The notes below the pieces were generated by a model. It ran no database searches. It saw only the letters and a program-made list of their open reading frames with translations, and was not told where the DNA came from. A stretch of DNA of 64,000 nt. Source: Agromyces salentinus. Its GTDB lineage: Bacteria > Actinomycetota > Actinomycetes > Actinomycetales > Microbacteriaceae. Where the stretch lies: contig NZ_WBIR01000001.1 of NCBI RefSeq assembly GCF_009749395.1, forward strand, positions 1 through 64,000. Direction: 5' to 3'. A program made the translations under genes and the position numbers. Positions 36,347 to 44,126 of this stretch are shown in pieces. The first letter of the stretch is position 1. Each line of letters begins with the position of its first letter.

Positions 36347-36430
36347 CTCTCGACCGGCACCACGCTACGGATGCCGTGAGCACGCGTCTTGAACAAACGC
36401 GACGTCGGAGGCGGCGACGATACTGAGGGC

Positions 36431-37477
36431 ATGCGGGATGGCGTCCGGCGCGGCGACGAGGGCCCCGATGGTCGGGGCGACGCGTACTGGCGCTCGCGGG
36501 CGGGCGCGGCGACCGGCGCGGCGACGAAGGGCGTGCTCGCGAACCCGCACGGCGGGCCCGGTATCGCGCCGCTGGCCGATGCCGCCGCCGAGCAGGCGAT
36601 CTCCCCGGAGGCTCCCGTGCGGCTCGCCCGGCACCCGGTCGCCGAGGATCTCGCGCAGCTCGTGCGACACGTCTGGATCCCTCGCTGGAAGCTGTCGCCG
36701 GGCGTCGTGATCGAGCAGGGCGTGCTCGAGTACCCGTCGGCGAACCTCGTGATCGACGCCTCGTCGGCTGCCCTGCACGGGCCGGCGCTCGGGCGAGGGT
36801 TCCAGCGGCTCGAGGGCGAGGGTACGGCGTTCGGCGTCCTCCTGCAGCCGGGGGTCGCGCGCCGACTCGTGCCCGGCCGCATGAGTGCGCTCATCGGCGC
36901 CGCGGTGCCGCTCGAGGCGCTCCGGGTGCCGGATGTCGCGGCATCCGCCGAGCTCACCGTGCGCGTGCGAAGCGCTGTCGCCGCGGGAGACGACGCTGCC
37001 GCGATCGCGGCGTTCGAGTGGTGGATGCGCGGTCTCGGCATCGGACTCGATGCCGACGCCGGGCTCATCGCGGCGATCGTCGAACTCGCCGAGACCGACC
37101 GGGAAATCCTGCGGGTCGACCAGCTCGCCGATGCCGTCGGCATGTCCCCGCGGGCGCTGCAGCGACTCGTGCACGAGCAGCTCGGCCTCACGCCCAAGTG
37201 GCTCATCGGGCGCTACCGCATGCAGGAGGCGGCGCAGGCGCTCGCGGCGCTCGAGCCGCCGGCACTCGCCGACGTCGCGGCCGACCTGGGCTTCGCCGAC
37301 CAGGCGCACTTCTCCCGACAGTTCCGGGCCGTCATCGGCGAGACGCCGCGGCGATACGCCCGCGCTGCGCGGGCGGCAGCGGCGGCGGCAGCGGACTCCG
37401 ACGCGGCATCCGACTCGGACGCGGCATCCGCCGCCGGCTCCCGCCCACCCCTGTCGCCCTCCGGGCCGCGGCCATAG
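36431..37477 (+). CDS. AraC-family transcriptional regulator
   Basis: 348 aa. The C-terminal AraC/XylS DNA-binding domain (about 225-325) has VDQLADAVGMSPRALQRLVHEQLG and LADVAADLGFADQAHFSRQFRAVIGETP as its two helix-turn-helix units. The N-terminal domain resembles the DUF6597 sensor found in such regulators. The tail DSDAASDSDAAS is made of two copies of the recurrent GACGCGGCATCCG word. GATACT lies 6 nt before the ATG. A probable target is the divergent SRPBCC gene via the repeats at 36305-36346. Confidence 0.88.
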   Translation: MRDGVRRGDEGPDGRGDAYWRSRAGAATGAATKGVLANPHGGPGIAPLADAAAEQAISPEAPVRLARHPVAEDLAQLVRHVWIPRWKLSPGVVIEQGVLEYPSANLVIDASSAALHGPALGRGFQRLEGEGTAFGVLLQPGVARRLVPGRMSALIGAAVPLEALRVPDVAASAELTVRVRSAVAAGDDAAAIAAFEWWMRGLGIGLDADAGLIAAIVELAETDREILRVDQLADAVGMSPRALQRLVHEQLGLTPKWLIGRYRMQEAAQALAALEPPALADVAADLGFADQAHFSRQFRAVIGETPRRYARAARAAAAAAADSDAASDSDAASAAGSRPPLSPSGPRP

Positions 37478-37480
37478 GGT
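37475..37480 (+). promoter_or_regulatory. -10 box of ligD, leaderless type
   Basis: TAGGGT, then six bases, then GTG 37487. The hexamer's TAG is also the araC stop codon. Confidence 0.45.
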
Positions 37481-37486
37481 GGAACC

Positions 37487-38719
37487 GTGAGTCCTTCGAA
37501 GGGCGAGGCCACGACGATCGAGGTCGACGGGCACGAGGTGCGCATCTCGAGCCCGTCCAAGGTCGTGTTCCCGGAGGCGGGCATCACGAAGCTCGACCTC
37601 GTGCAGTACTACCTCGCGGTCGCCGACGGCGCCCTGCGCGGGGCCGGCGGGCGCCCCATGGTGCTGAAGCGGTTCGTGAAGGGCATCGGCGCCGAGGCCT
37701 TCTTCCAGAAGCGCGTGCCCGAGAACCACCCCGACTTCGTCGACACGGCGACGCTGCACTATGCGCGGGGCACCTCGGCCGAGGAGGCGGTGATCCGCAA
37801 TCGCGCGGCGCTCGCCTGGGTCGTGAACCTCGGATGCCTCGACCTGAATCCGCACCCCGTGCGCGCGGAGGACCTCGAGCACCCCGACGAGCTGCGCGTG
37901 GACCTCGACCCCATGCCCGGCGTCGAATGGGCGCAGATCGTCGACGTCGCCATGGTCGCCCGCGAGGTGCTCGAGGACCACGGCCTCGTCGGCTGGCCGA
38001 AGACCTCCGGCTCCCGTGGCCTGCACATCAACGTGCGCATCGAGCCGCGGTGGGACTACCGCGAGGTCCGCCTCGCGGCCGAGACCCTCGCGCGCGAGGT
38101 CGCGAACCGCGCGCCCGGCATGGCCTCCGCGCAGTGGTGGAAGGAGGAGCGCGGCGAGAGCGTGTTCGTCGACTTCAACCAGAACGCGAAGGACCGCACC
38201 GTGGCATCCGCCTACTCGGTGCGGCCCCTGCCCGACGCGCGCGTCTCCACGCCGCTCGACTGGGGCGAGGTCCGCGGCTCCCACCCCGAGCGGTTCACGG
38301 TGGCGACCGTGCTGCAGCGGTTCGCCGAGCGCGGCGACGCGGCATCCGGCATCGATGACGCGGCGGGCAGCCTCGACGGACTGCTGCGCCTCGCCGAGGA
38401 GCTCGGGCCCGCCGAGAAGCCGCCGCCCGCGAAGGACGGCTCGGGCCGCCGCAGCTCGACGATGCCGCTCATCGAGGTCGCGCGCACGAAGACGAAGCCC
38501 GAGGCCATGGAGGCGCTCGAGCGCTGGAAGGCGAAGCATCCCGACGTGGTCGAGCGGCTGCATCCGGCCGACGTGCTCGTCGACGGCATGCGCGGGTCGA
38601 GCTCGCTCTGGTACCGCATCCGCGTCAACCTGCAGCACGTGCCCGAGGCCGAGCGGCCCGAGCAGGGAGCGCTCGAGGAGGACTACGACCCTTGGGCGGG
38701 CAAGACCTGGGATCGCTGA
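37487..38719 (+). CDS. ligD: LigD-type polymerase/primase domain protein
   Basis: 410 aa, one domain: the archaeo-eukaryotic primase fold of bacterial NHEJ LigD. Metal aspartates are in RVDLDPMPG, the nucleotide-binding SGSRGLHI follows near 175, and SVRPLPDARVSTPL near 245 is conserved. The family adds ribo- or deoxynucleotides during end joining. Neither the ligase nor the 3'-phosphoesterase domain is present, nor a ku gene in the window, so it is a stand-alone PolDom as in some actinobacteria. GTG start with TAGGGT 6 nt upstream. Confidence 0.9.
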   Translation: MSPSKGEATTIEVDGHEVRISSPSKVVFPEAGITKLDLVQYYLAVADGALRGAGGRPMVLKRFVKGIGAEAFFQKRVPENHPDFVDTATLHYARGTSAEEAVIRNRAALAWVVNLGCLDLNPHPVRAEDLEHPDELRVDLDPMPGVEWAQIVDVAMVAREVLEDHGLVGWPKTSGSRGLHINVRIEPRWDYREVRLAAETLAREVANRAPGMASAQWWKEERGESVFVDFNQNAKDRTVASAYSVRPLPDARVSTPLDWGEVRGSHPERFTVATVLQRFAERGDAASGIDDAAGSLDGLLRLAEELGPAEKPPPAKDGSGRRSSTMPLIEVARTKTKPEAMEALERWKAKHPDVVERLHPADVLVDGMRGSSSLWYRIRVNLQHVPEAERPEQGALEEDYDPWAGKTWDR

Positions 38720-38781
38720 CGGGCTGGCCGGAGCCTCCGGCCGCGTGGGCCCAGGGCGGGAATGACCTGGGATCGCTGACG
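38704..38781 (+). repeat. Direct duplication of the ligD 3' end
   Basis: The 18 bp GACCTGGGATCGCTGACG (38704-38721), which encode the last codons and stop of ligD, recur exactly at 38764-38781. The preceding GGGCGGG is shared too. The 60-bp unit contains a GGCCGGA/TCCGGCC hairpin (38727-38743) that may terminate ligD transcription. Confidence 0.75.
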
Positions 38782-38810
38782 CGCCGCGCAGCATCCGCTC
38801 GCCGGGCCCT

Positions 38811-39710
38811 TCAGCAGAAGCCGCCGATGCCCTCCCACGCGGCGGGCGCGGGGGCCAGTCCCTCGCGCGTGACCGCCGCTTCGATAAGGCCGTACGGCCG
38901 GTCGGCGGCGTAGAACACCTCGTTCGGGTTGTCGAGGCCGAACGGCGAGAGGTCGACGACGAAGTGGTGCTTGTTGGGCATCGAGAGGCGGATCTCGGCG
39001 ATCTCCGGCAGCTCCTCCAGGACGCGAGCGCCCATGTCGAACAGGGTGGCCTGCAGGGCGGCCGAGTACCCCTCGGTGAAGGCCTCGAGCAGCAGCCCTC
39101 GCACACGGTCGTACAGGGCGTCGTAGTCGAGGGCGGCATCGGAGTAGCGCCAGCGCGCGGCGACATCCGTCGCGAGGATGCGGTCGCCCGTCTCCTGCAG
39201 GGTCGTGTACCGGTCCCGGGGGAAACCCTCGAAGCCCGACTGCGTGGTCTTCAGGACCGTGAGGCCCTTGAGCCCCGCGATGACGTGGCGGTCGGCGCCC
39301 TCGGCGACGACCAGCGCCGTGCGCGTCTCCTGTCCGGAGCGCACGAACGAGTGGTCGTGCGGGGCGCCGTGCGCCTGGATGCGCTGCCACGCGTAGCTCT
39401 CGGCCTCCCACCGCCCGCCCGTGACCCAGTCGAACGACGAGGTGAAATGGTCCGCGAGGCGCAGCAGGAAGGCCTCCGGCGAGCCGATCCCCGCGCGGGC
39501 GAACGCGAAGACCGTGTTCTTCTGCGTGTCGGTGGCGACGACGTGGGAGTTGTCGCCCTCGAGGTGGGCGCCCGCGAAGTCCCCGCGGAGCTGCGACGTG
39601 ACGCTGAGGTCCTCGATCTCGTGGCGAGCGTCGTCGCGGGTGACCTTGACGACGCGCACCTCGGCCTTGCCGTACTGGTTGGGCCCGAGCACGATGGCGG
39701 GTTCGGTCAT
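38811..39710 (-). CDS. Urate oxidase (uricase)
   Basis: 299 aa, standard length. Catalytic K15 in QYGKAEVR, the Thr-containing VATDTQKNT motif (59-65), TTQSGFEGF and NKHHFVVDL (uricase signature). The C-terminus is GGFC. The enzyme oxidises urate to 5-hydroxyisourate with oxygen and no cofactor. Last gene of the seven-gene purine operon, two bases after the HIU hydrolase gene, whose product takes the unstable 5-hydroxyisourate further. Confidence 0.97.
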   Translation of the reverse strand: MTEPAIVLGPNQYGKAEVRVVKVTRDDARHEIEDLSVTSQLRGDFAGAHLEGDNSHVVATDTQKNTVFAFARAGIGSPEAFLLRLADHFTSSFDWVTGGRWEAESYAWQRIQAHGAPHDHSFVRSGQETRTALVVAEGADRHVIAGLKGLTVLKTTQSGFEGFPRDRYTTLQETGDRILATDVAARWRYSDAALDYDALYDRVRGLLLEAFTEGYSAALQATLFDMGARVLEELPEIAEIRLSMPNKHHFVVDLSPFGLDNPNEVFYAADRPYGLIEAAVTREGLAPAPAAWEGIGGFC

Positions 39711-39712
39711 GG

Positions 39713-40123
39713 TCAGCTCCCTCGGTAGGTCGAATAGGCGAACGGGCTCAGCAGGAGCGGCACGTGGCAGTGCCGGCCGTCGTCGGCCACCGCGAAGGTG
39801 ACGACGACCTCGGGGAAGAACGTGTCGACGGAGCGCGCGGCGAAGTAGGCGCCGGTGTCGAAGCGAAGGCGGTACTCCCCCGCGGTGAGCGTCTCGGGGC
39901 CGAGCCGGGTCGCGCGGCCGTCGGCGTCGGTGACGGATGCCTCGACGAGCCGCCACCCGTCGGCTGCGGCTGCGTCGGCTGCGCCTGCGCTTGCGTTGCC
40001 GACGGCTGCGTCTGCGTCGCCGTCGGCCATGGCGTCGCGGGCGAAGAGGCTGACGGACACGCCCTCGGCCGGGCGCCCGGCGGTCGTGTCCAGCACGTGC
40101 GTGGTGATCCGGGAGGTGCTCAT
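39713..40123 (-). CDS. 5-Hydroxyisourate hydrolase
   Basis: 136 aa. Transthyretin-related fold with THVLDTTAGRPA (8-19) and the diagnostic YRGS C-terminus. It hydrolyses 5-hydroxyisourate to OHCU. Residues 30-54 form an Ala/Asp/Gly-rich insert (DADAAVGNASAGAADAAAAD) not found in typical about 110-residue members, encoded by GCTGCG/GCCGTCG-like repeats. The ATG overlaps the TGA of the OHCU decarboxylase gene. The insert falls in a surface loop, so activity is likely kept. Confidence 0.93.
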   Translation of the reverse strand: MSTSRITTHVLDTTAGRPAEGVSVSLFARDAMADGDADAAVGNASAGAADAAAADGWRLVEASVTDADGRATRLGPETLTAGEYRLRFDTGAYFAARSVDTFFPEVVVTFAVADDGRHCHVPLLLSPFAYSTYRGS

Positions 40124-40617
40124 GTGGCGAAGAGTCCCTTCAGTCGCAGCGCCGCGATCTGGCGCAGTTGCTCCTCGACGATGAGGTCCTCCTCATCCCT
40201 CGTGTGCCCGAGCCGCTCGGTCAGCGCCTCGAGGATCTCGCTCGAGGTCCGACCTGCGGCCCGGATCAGGAAGACCCGCCCGAATCGCCGCTCGTACGCG
40301 GCGTTGCCCTCGGCGAGTTCCGCGGCCACGACGGCGTCGGCCGGGTCGACGCCGGCCTGTTCCGCGCGCGAGAGCGCCGCCTCGCGATTCGCTCCCCCGG
40401 CACGCTCGCCGATACGGGGATGGCGCGCGAGCGCGGCCTCGACCTCCTCGGCGGTGAACGGCGACGCCGCGGTGAACGCCCGCGCGACGAGCTCGTCGAC
40501 GGAACCGTACGGACGCGCGTCGACCAGCTCCTCGCACCAACGGCCGACGTCGAGGCACGGTGCGAGCAGGGCGATCGCCGCGTCGCGGTCGGCGGCGTGG
40601 AACTCCTCAAGCAGCAT
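40120..40617 (-). CDS. uraD: OHCU decarboxylase
   Basis: 165 aa, all-helical family. The catalytic histidine is H66 in the ARHPRIGE motif, and FGRVFLIRAAGRTSSEIL near 118-135 holds the substrate-binding arginine. It converts OHCU to (S)-allantoin. The ATG at 40617 lies inside the end of allB (11-bp overlap), so translation is coupled. Ordered between allantoinase and HIU hydrolase in the operon. Confidence 0.95.
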   Translation of the reverse strand: MLLEEFHAADRDAAIALLAPCLDVGRWCEELVDARPYGSVDELVARAFTAASPFTAEEVEAALARHPRIGERAGGANREAALSRAEQAGVDPADAVVAAELAEGNAAYERRFGRVFLIRAAGRTSSEILEALTERLGHTRDEEDLIVEEQLRQIAALRLKGLFAT

Positions 40618-42010
40618 CGCGCACTCCGCCTTCGCTCGTCGGTCGGCGCAGCAACCTGCCGCGGGGCGCCGAGCGGTCGATCGGGGCCCCGGCGAGGAAC
40701 GTGGTGCGCACGATGCCCGAGAGTTCGCGTCCGTCGTAGGGCGTCATGGGGTGCCGGTGCTCGAGCGCCTCGGCGTCGACCGTGAACCCGGCGTCGGGCG
40801 CGAGGACGGCGAAGTCCGCGGCGGCACCCTCGGCGATGCGGCCCTTGCCGGTCAGGCCCACCCGTCGGGCCGGTGCCGTCGACATCCACTCGACGACCCT
40901 GGCGAGCGGGATGCCGCGGCGCCTCGCCTCGGTCCACACGAGCGGCAGGCCGAGCTGGAGCGAGGCGATGCCGCCCCAGGCGGCGTCGAAGTCGCCGTCG
41001 CCCACGCGCTTCAGTTCGGCCGGTGCCGGCGAGTGGTCCGACACGACGAGGTCGATGACGCCCTGCTCGAGCCCCGACCAGAGCGCGTCGCGATTCCCGG
41101 CGTCGCGGATCGGCGGACAGCACTTGAACTCGGTCGCCCCCGCCGGCACGTCCTCGTCCGCGAGCACGAGGTAGTGCGGGCAGGTCTCGACGCTGAGCCG
41201 GACGCCATGGCGCTTGGCCGTCGCGATCCGGTCGAGGCAGTCGGCGTCGCTCAGGTGCAGGATGTGGGCGCGAACGCCGGTGCGGGCGGCTCGATCGATG
41301 ACGGCGGCGACCGCGGCGCCCTCTGCCTCCCTGGGCCGCGAGGCCAGGAAGTCGGCATAGGCGGGTCCGTGTCGGTGCGGCGCAGACTCGATCAGCGCGG
41401 CATCCTCCGCGTGCACGATCAGGAGCGAGTCGGATGCCGCGAGCACGGCCATCGCCGCCTCCATCTCGTCGGCCGTGACGGGCGGGAACTCGTCGACCCC
41501 CGAGGCGACGAGGAAGCACTTGAACCCGAATACGCCCTCGGTGACGAGCGGCCCGAGGTCGGACCCGTTGCCCGGCACGACCCCGCCCCAGAATCCGACG
41601 TCGACGAAGACCTCCCCTTCGGCCGCGGCCCGCTTCAGCTCGAGGGCGGCGACGCTCGTCGTCGGAGGAATGCTGTTGAGCGGCATGTCGATGATCGTCG
41701 TGACGCCGCCCGCCGCCGCCGCGCGGGTCGCCGAGGCGAACCCCTCCCACTCCGTGCGGCCCGGCTCGTTGACGTGCACGTGCGTGTCGACGAGACCGGG
41801 GATCAGCACCTCGTCGTCGGCGAGGTCGACGGTGCGTGCGCCGACGAGCCCGGTGCCGAGCGGCACGACCCGCGCGATGACGCCGCCGCGGACGCCGACC
41901 TCGGCAGCGGCGAACGCGCCGTCGACGAGCACGCGTTCGCCGCGCATGACGAGGTCGAGGGCGCCGGATGCCGCTGAGCCGTCGTCGGCCGGCGGCATCC
42001 GCTCGCTCAT
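40607..42010 (-). CDS. allB: Allantoinase
   Basis: 467 aa, amidohydrolase superfamily. Zinc motif DTHVHVNEPGR (76-86), FGFKCFLVASG with the carbamylated lysine near 166, and VVSDHSPAP with the metal aspartate. It opens allantoin to allantoate. The ATG at 42010 gives an ATGA overlap with the preceding gene; an ATG at 42016 is also possible. The first about 18 residues are a short hydrophilic extension containing a GCGGCATCCG word. Confidence 0.95.
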   Translation of the reverse strand: MSERMPPADDGSAASGALDLVMRGERVLVDGAFAAAEVGVRGGVIARVVPLGTGLVGARTVDLADDEVLIPGLVDTHVHVNEPGRTEWEGFASATRAAAAGGVTTIIDMPLNSIPPTTSVAALELKRAAAEGEVFVDVGFWGGVVPGNGSDLGPLVTEGVFGFKCFLVASGVDEFPPVTADEMEAAMAVLAASDSLLIVHAEDAALIESAPHRHGPAYADFLASRPREAEGAAVAAVIDRAARTGVRAHILHLSDADCLDRIATAKRHGVRLSVETCPHYLVLADEDVPAGATEFKCCPPIRDAGNRDALWSGLEQGVIDLVVSDHSPAPAELKRVGDGDFDAAWGGIASLQLGLPLVWTEARRRGIPLARVVEWMSTAPARRVGLTGKGRIAEGAAADFAVLAPDAGFTVDAEALEHRHPMTPYDGRELSGIVRTTFLAGAPIDRSAPRGRLLRRPTSEGGVRDAA

Positions 42011-42855
42011 CCCCATCGGCTCGCCGTGCGCGCGGAATCCGGGCCCGTGAGCCGGACCTGCCGGTTGACGTCCTTGTAGAGCAGGTACCGGAACGGCCCG
42101 GGCCCGCCCGCGTAGCAGGCCTGCGGGCAGAACGCCCTGAGCCACATGAAGTCGCCCGCCTCGACCTCGACCCAGTCGCCGTTGAGCCGGTAGACGCCCT
42201 TGCCCTCGAGCACGAAGAGCCCGTGCTCCATGACGTGCGTCTCGGCGAACGGGATCGACCCGCCGGGCTGGAAGGTGACGATGTTCACGTGCATGTCGTG
42301 TGCGAGGTCCTCGGGGTCGACGAACCGGGTCGTCGCCCAGGCGCCGTCGGTGCCCGGCATCTCCTGGGCCTCCACCTCGGCGTCGCTCGTGACGAAGGAG
42401 GCGGGCACCTGGGCGTCCTCGACCCGCTCGTACGCCTTGCGGATCCAGTGGAAGCTCGTGGGCTCCTCACCGCCGTTCGCGAGCGACCACTCGGCTCCGG
42501 GCGCGAGGTACGCGTAGCCGCCGGCCGCCAGCACGTGGCGCTGCCCGTCGAGCGTCAGGCCGAGTTCCCCGGAGGTCACGAACAGGACGGCCTCGACGTC
42601 CGCCTCGCGCTCGGGTCGCTCGGCGCCGCCCCCGGGCCCGATCTCGACGATGAGCTGGGAGAAGGTCGTCGCGAAGCCCGCGATCGGGCGAGCGAGGATC
42701 CACGAGCGCGTGTCCGTGAAGCCGGGCAGCCGGCTCGTGACGATGTCGCGCAGGACGCCCTTCGGGATGACGGTGTACGCCTCGGTCACGATCGCCCGAT
42801 CGGTGAGCAGCTCGGTCTGCGCCGGCAGTCCGCCCGGCGGGGTGTAGTAGGTCAT
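42007..42855 (-). CDS. allE: (S)-Ureidoglycine aminohydrolase
   Basis: 282 aa, two cupin domains. The second has the metal site ETHVMEHGLFVLEGKGVYRLN followed by GDFMWLRAFCPQACYAGG, characteristic of UGLYAH. It converts (S)-ureidoglycine to (S)-ureidoglycolate and ammonia and prevents non-productive decay. Its substrate normally comes from allantoate amidohydrolase, which is not in this window. ATGA overlaps on both sides. Confidence 0.94.
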   Translation of the reverse strand: MTYYTPPGGLPAQTELLTDRAIVTEAYTVIPKGVLRDIVTSRLPGFTDTRSWILARPIAGFATTFSQLIVEIGPGGGAERPEREADVEAVLFVTSGELGLTLDGQRHVLAAGGYAYLAPGAEWSLANGGEEPTSFHWIRKAYERVEDAQVPASFVTSDAEVEAQEMPGTDGAWATTRFVDPEDLAHDMHVNIVTFQPGGSIPFAETHVMEHGLFVLEGKGVYRLNGDWVEVEAGDFMWLRAFCPQACYAGGPGPFRYLLYKDVNRQVRLTGPDSARTASRWG

Positions 42856-44126
42856 GTGCCCTCCCGGTGGAGCCTCGGATGCGCGAGTGCGACGAGTGCC
42901 GGCTCGTCGATGCCGGTGTCGGACGCGACCTCGGCGGCGGAGATCGCGCCGCAGCGCACGCCTCGCAGCACGAACCCGGCGAGCGCCCGCACGGTGGCCG
43001 GCTCGTCGAGCACCGCGCCGGATGCCCCGGCTCCGGCGGAGACGTCGCGAAGACGCCCAGCGGCGTCGGGGTAGCCCTCCCGGTAGAACGCGTAGGTCGC
43101 GAGGAACCGCGTGGGCAGCTGGAGTGCGTGCAGGTCCCAGCCCTGCGGGAAGCCCCGCTCGAGCGACCGCCGCACGAGCCGCGCGTGCAGGCGCCAGGCC
43201 TCCTCCGCGCGCTCGCCGACGGGAAGGATGTTCGTCGACCCGTCGGAGAGGCGGATGCCGGTGCCCGCGACCGCGAGTTGCATGACCCCCTTCGCGAGGT
43301 CGGCGGCCGGATGCTCCATCGATTGGTACTGAGCCGGGATCTGCAGCGACGCGCTGTAGTCGTAGGTGCCGTAGTGCAGGGTGCTGACGCGGCCGGGCGT
43401 CGCGAGCGGCAGACGCGCGACCGGCGACCCGCCGTCGGTGTCGAGGACGAGCTGCGGCGTCTCCACCTGCACCTCGAACCGCAGGCGTCCCTCGGGGAGG
43501 CCGTGGACACGCTCGAGGGCCGCCGCGACCGCCGCCGCCGCCTCGACCTGCGCGACCGTCGACACCTTGGGCAGCGTGAGCGCGAGACCGTCGGGCAGGC
43601 CGCCGTGCTCGAGGAGGGCGGACACGAAGAGATCCAGCGTGCGGATGCCCCGCGCCCGCGTCGCGGCTTCGAACGACTTGAACCGGATGCCGATGAACGG
43701 CGGCGCGAAGCCGGCTCCCGTCGCCGCCGCGACCCGCTTGGCGGCGCGGACGGCGTCGGCGTCCTCGACGTCGTCGCCTCGGTCTCCGTAGCCGTCCTCG
43801 AAGTCGATCCGCAGGTCCTCGATCGGCTCGCGCTCGAGCTTCTCGCCCACCGCCGGCGCCACGGCCGCCGCGACCCCGGCATCGAGACCGGCCATCACCG
43901 CGAACGCCTCGATGCCGCCGGCGGCTTCGACGGCGGTGCGGGCGGTGCGGCCCCAGACGGAGGACAGTTCGGGCGTGAAGCGGTCGGCCGGCACGTACAC
44001 CGTGTGCACGGGCTGTCGGGAACCGTCGTCCCCCGGGTAGGCGGTGGCGAGCAGTGCATCGGTCGGTGCGAGCGCGGCATCGATGCCCGCGAGGACGGTG
44101 GCGGGAAGGGCGGGGCGCATCCTCAT
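42852..44126 (-). CDS. DUF6986 aldolase/citrate-lyase-like protein
   Basis: 424 aa. The sequence fits the HpcH/HpaI-CitE (TIM-barrel, Mg-dependent) superfamily: DLRIDFEDGYGDR (acidic metal site, about 105-117), LTLPKVSTVAQVEAAAAV and RFEVQVETPQLVLD with the second metal-binding acid. It has no assigned reaction to my knowledge. Position between malate synthase and ureidoglycine aminohydrolase suggests use of glyoxylate or a C-C lyase step after ureidoglycolate. The ATG at 44126 overlaps the aceB stop. Confidence 0.8.
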   Translation of the reverse strand: MRMRPALPATVLAGIDAALAPTDALLATAYPGDDGSRQPVHTVYVPADRFTPELSSVWGRTARTAVEAAGGIEAFAVMAGLDAGVAAAVAPAVGEKLEREPIEDLRIDFEDGYGDRGDDVEDADAVRAAKRVAAATGAGFAPPFIGIRFKSFEAATRARGIRTLDLFVSALLEHGGLPDGLALTLPKVSTVAQVEAAAAVAAALERVHGLPEGRLRFEVQVETPQLVLDTDGGSPVARLPLATPGRVSTLHYGTYDYSASLQIPAQYQSMEHPAADLAKGVMQLAVAGTGIRLSDGSTNILPVGERAEEAWRLHARLVRRSLERGFPQGWDLHALQLPTRFLATYAFYREGYPDAAGRLRDVSAGAGASGAVLDEPATVRALAGFVLRGVRCGAISAAEVASDTGIDEPALVALAHPRLHREGT

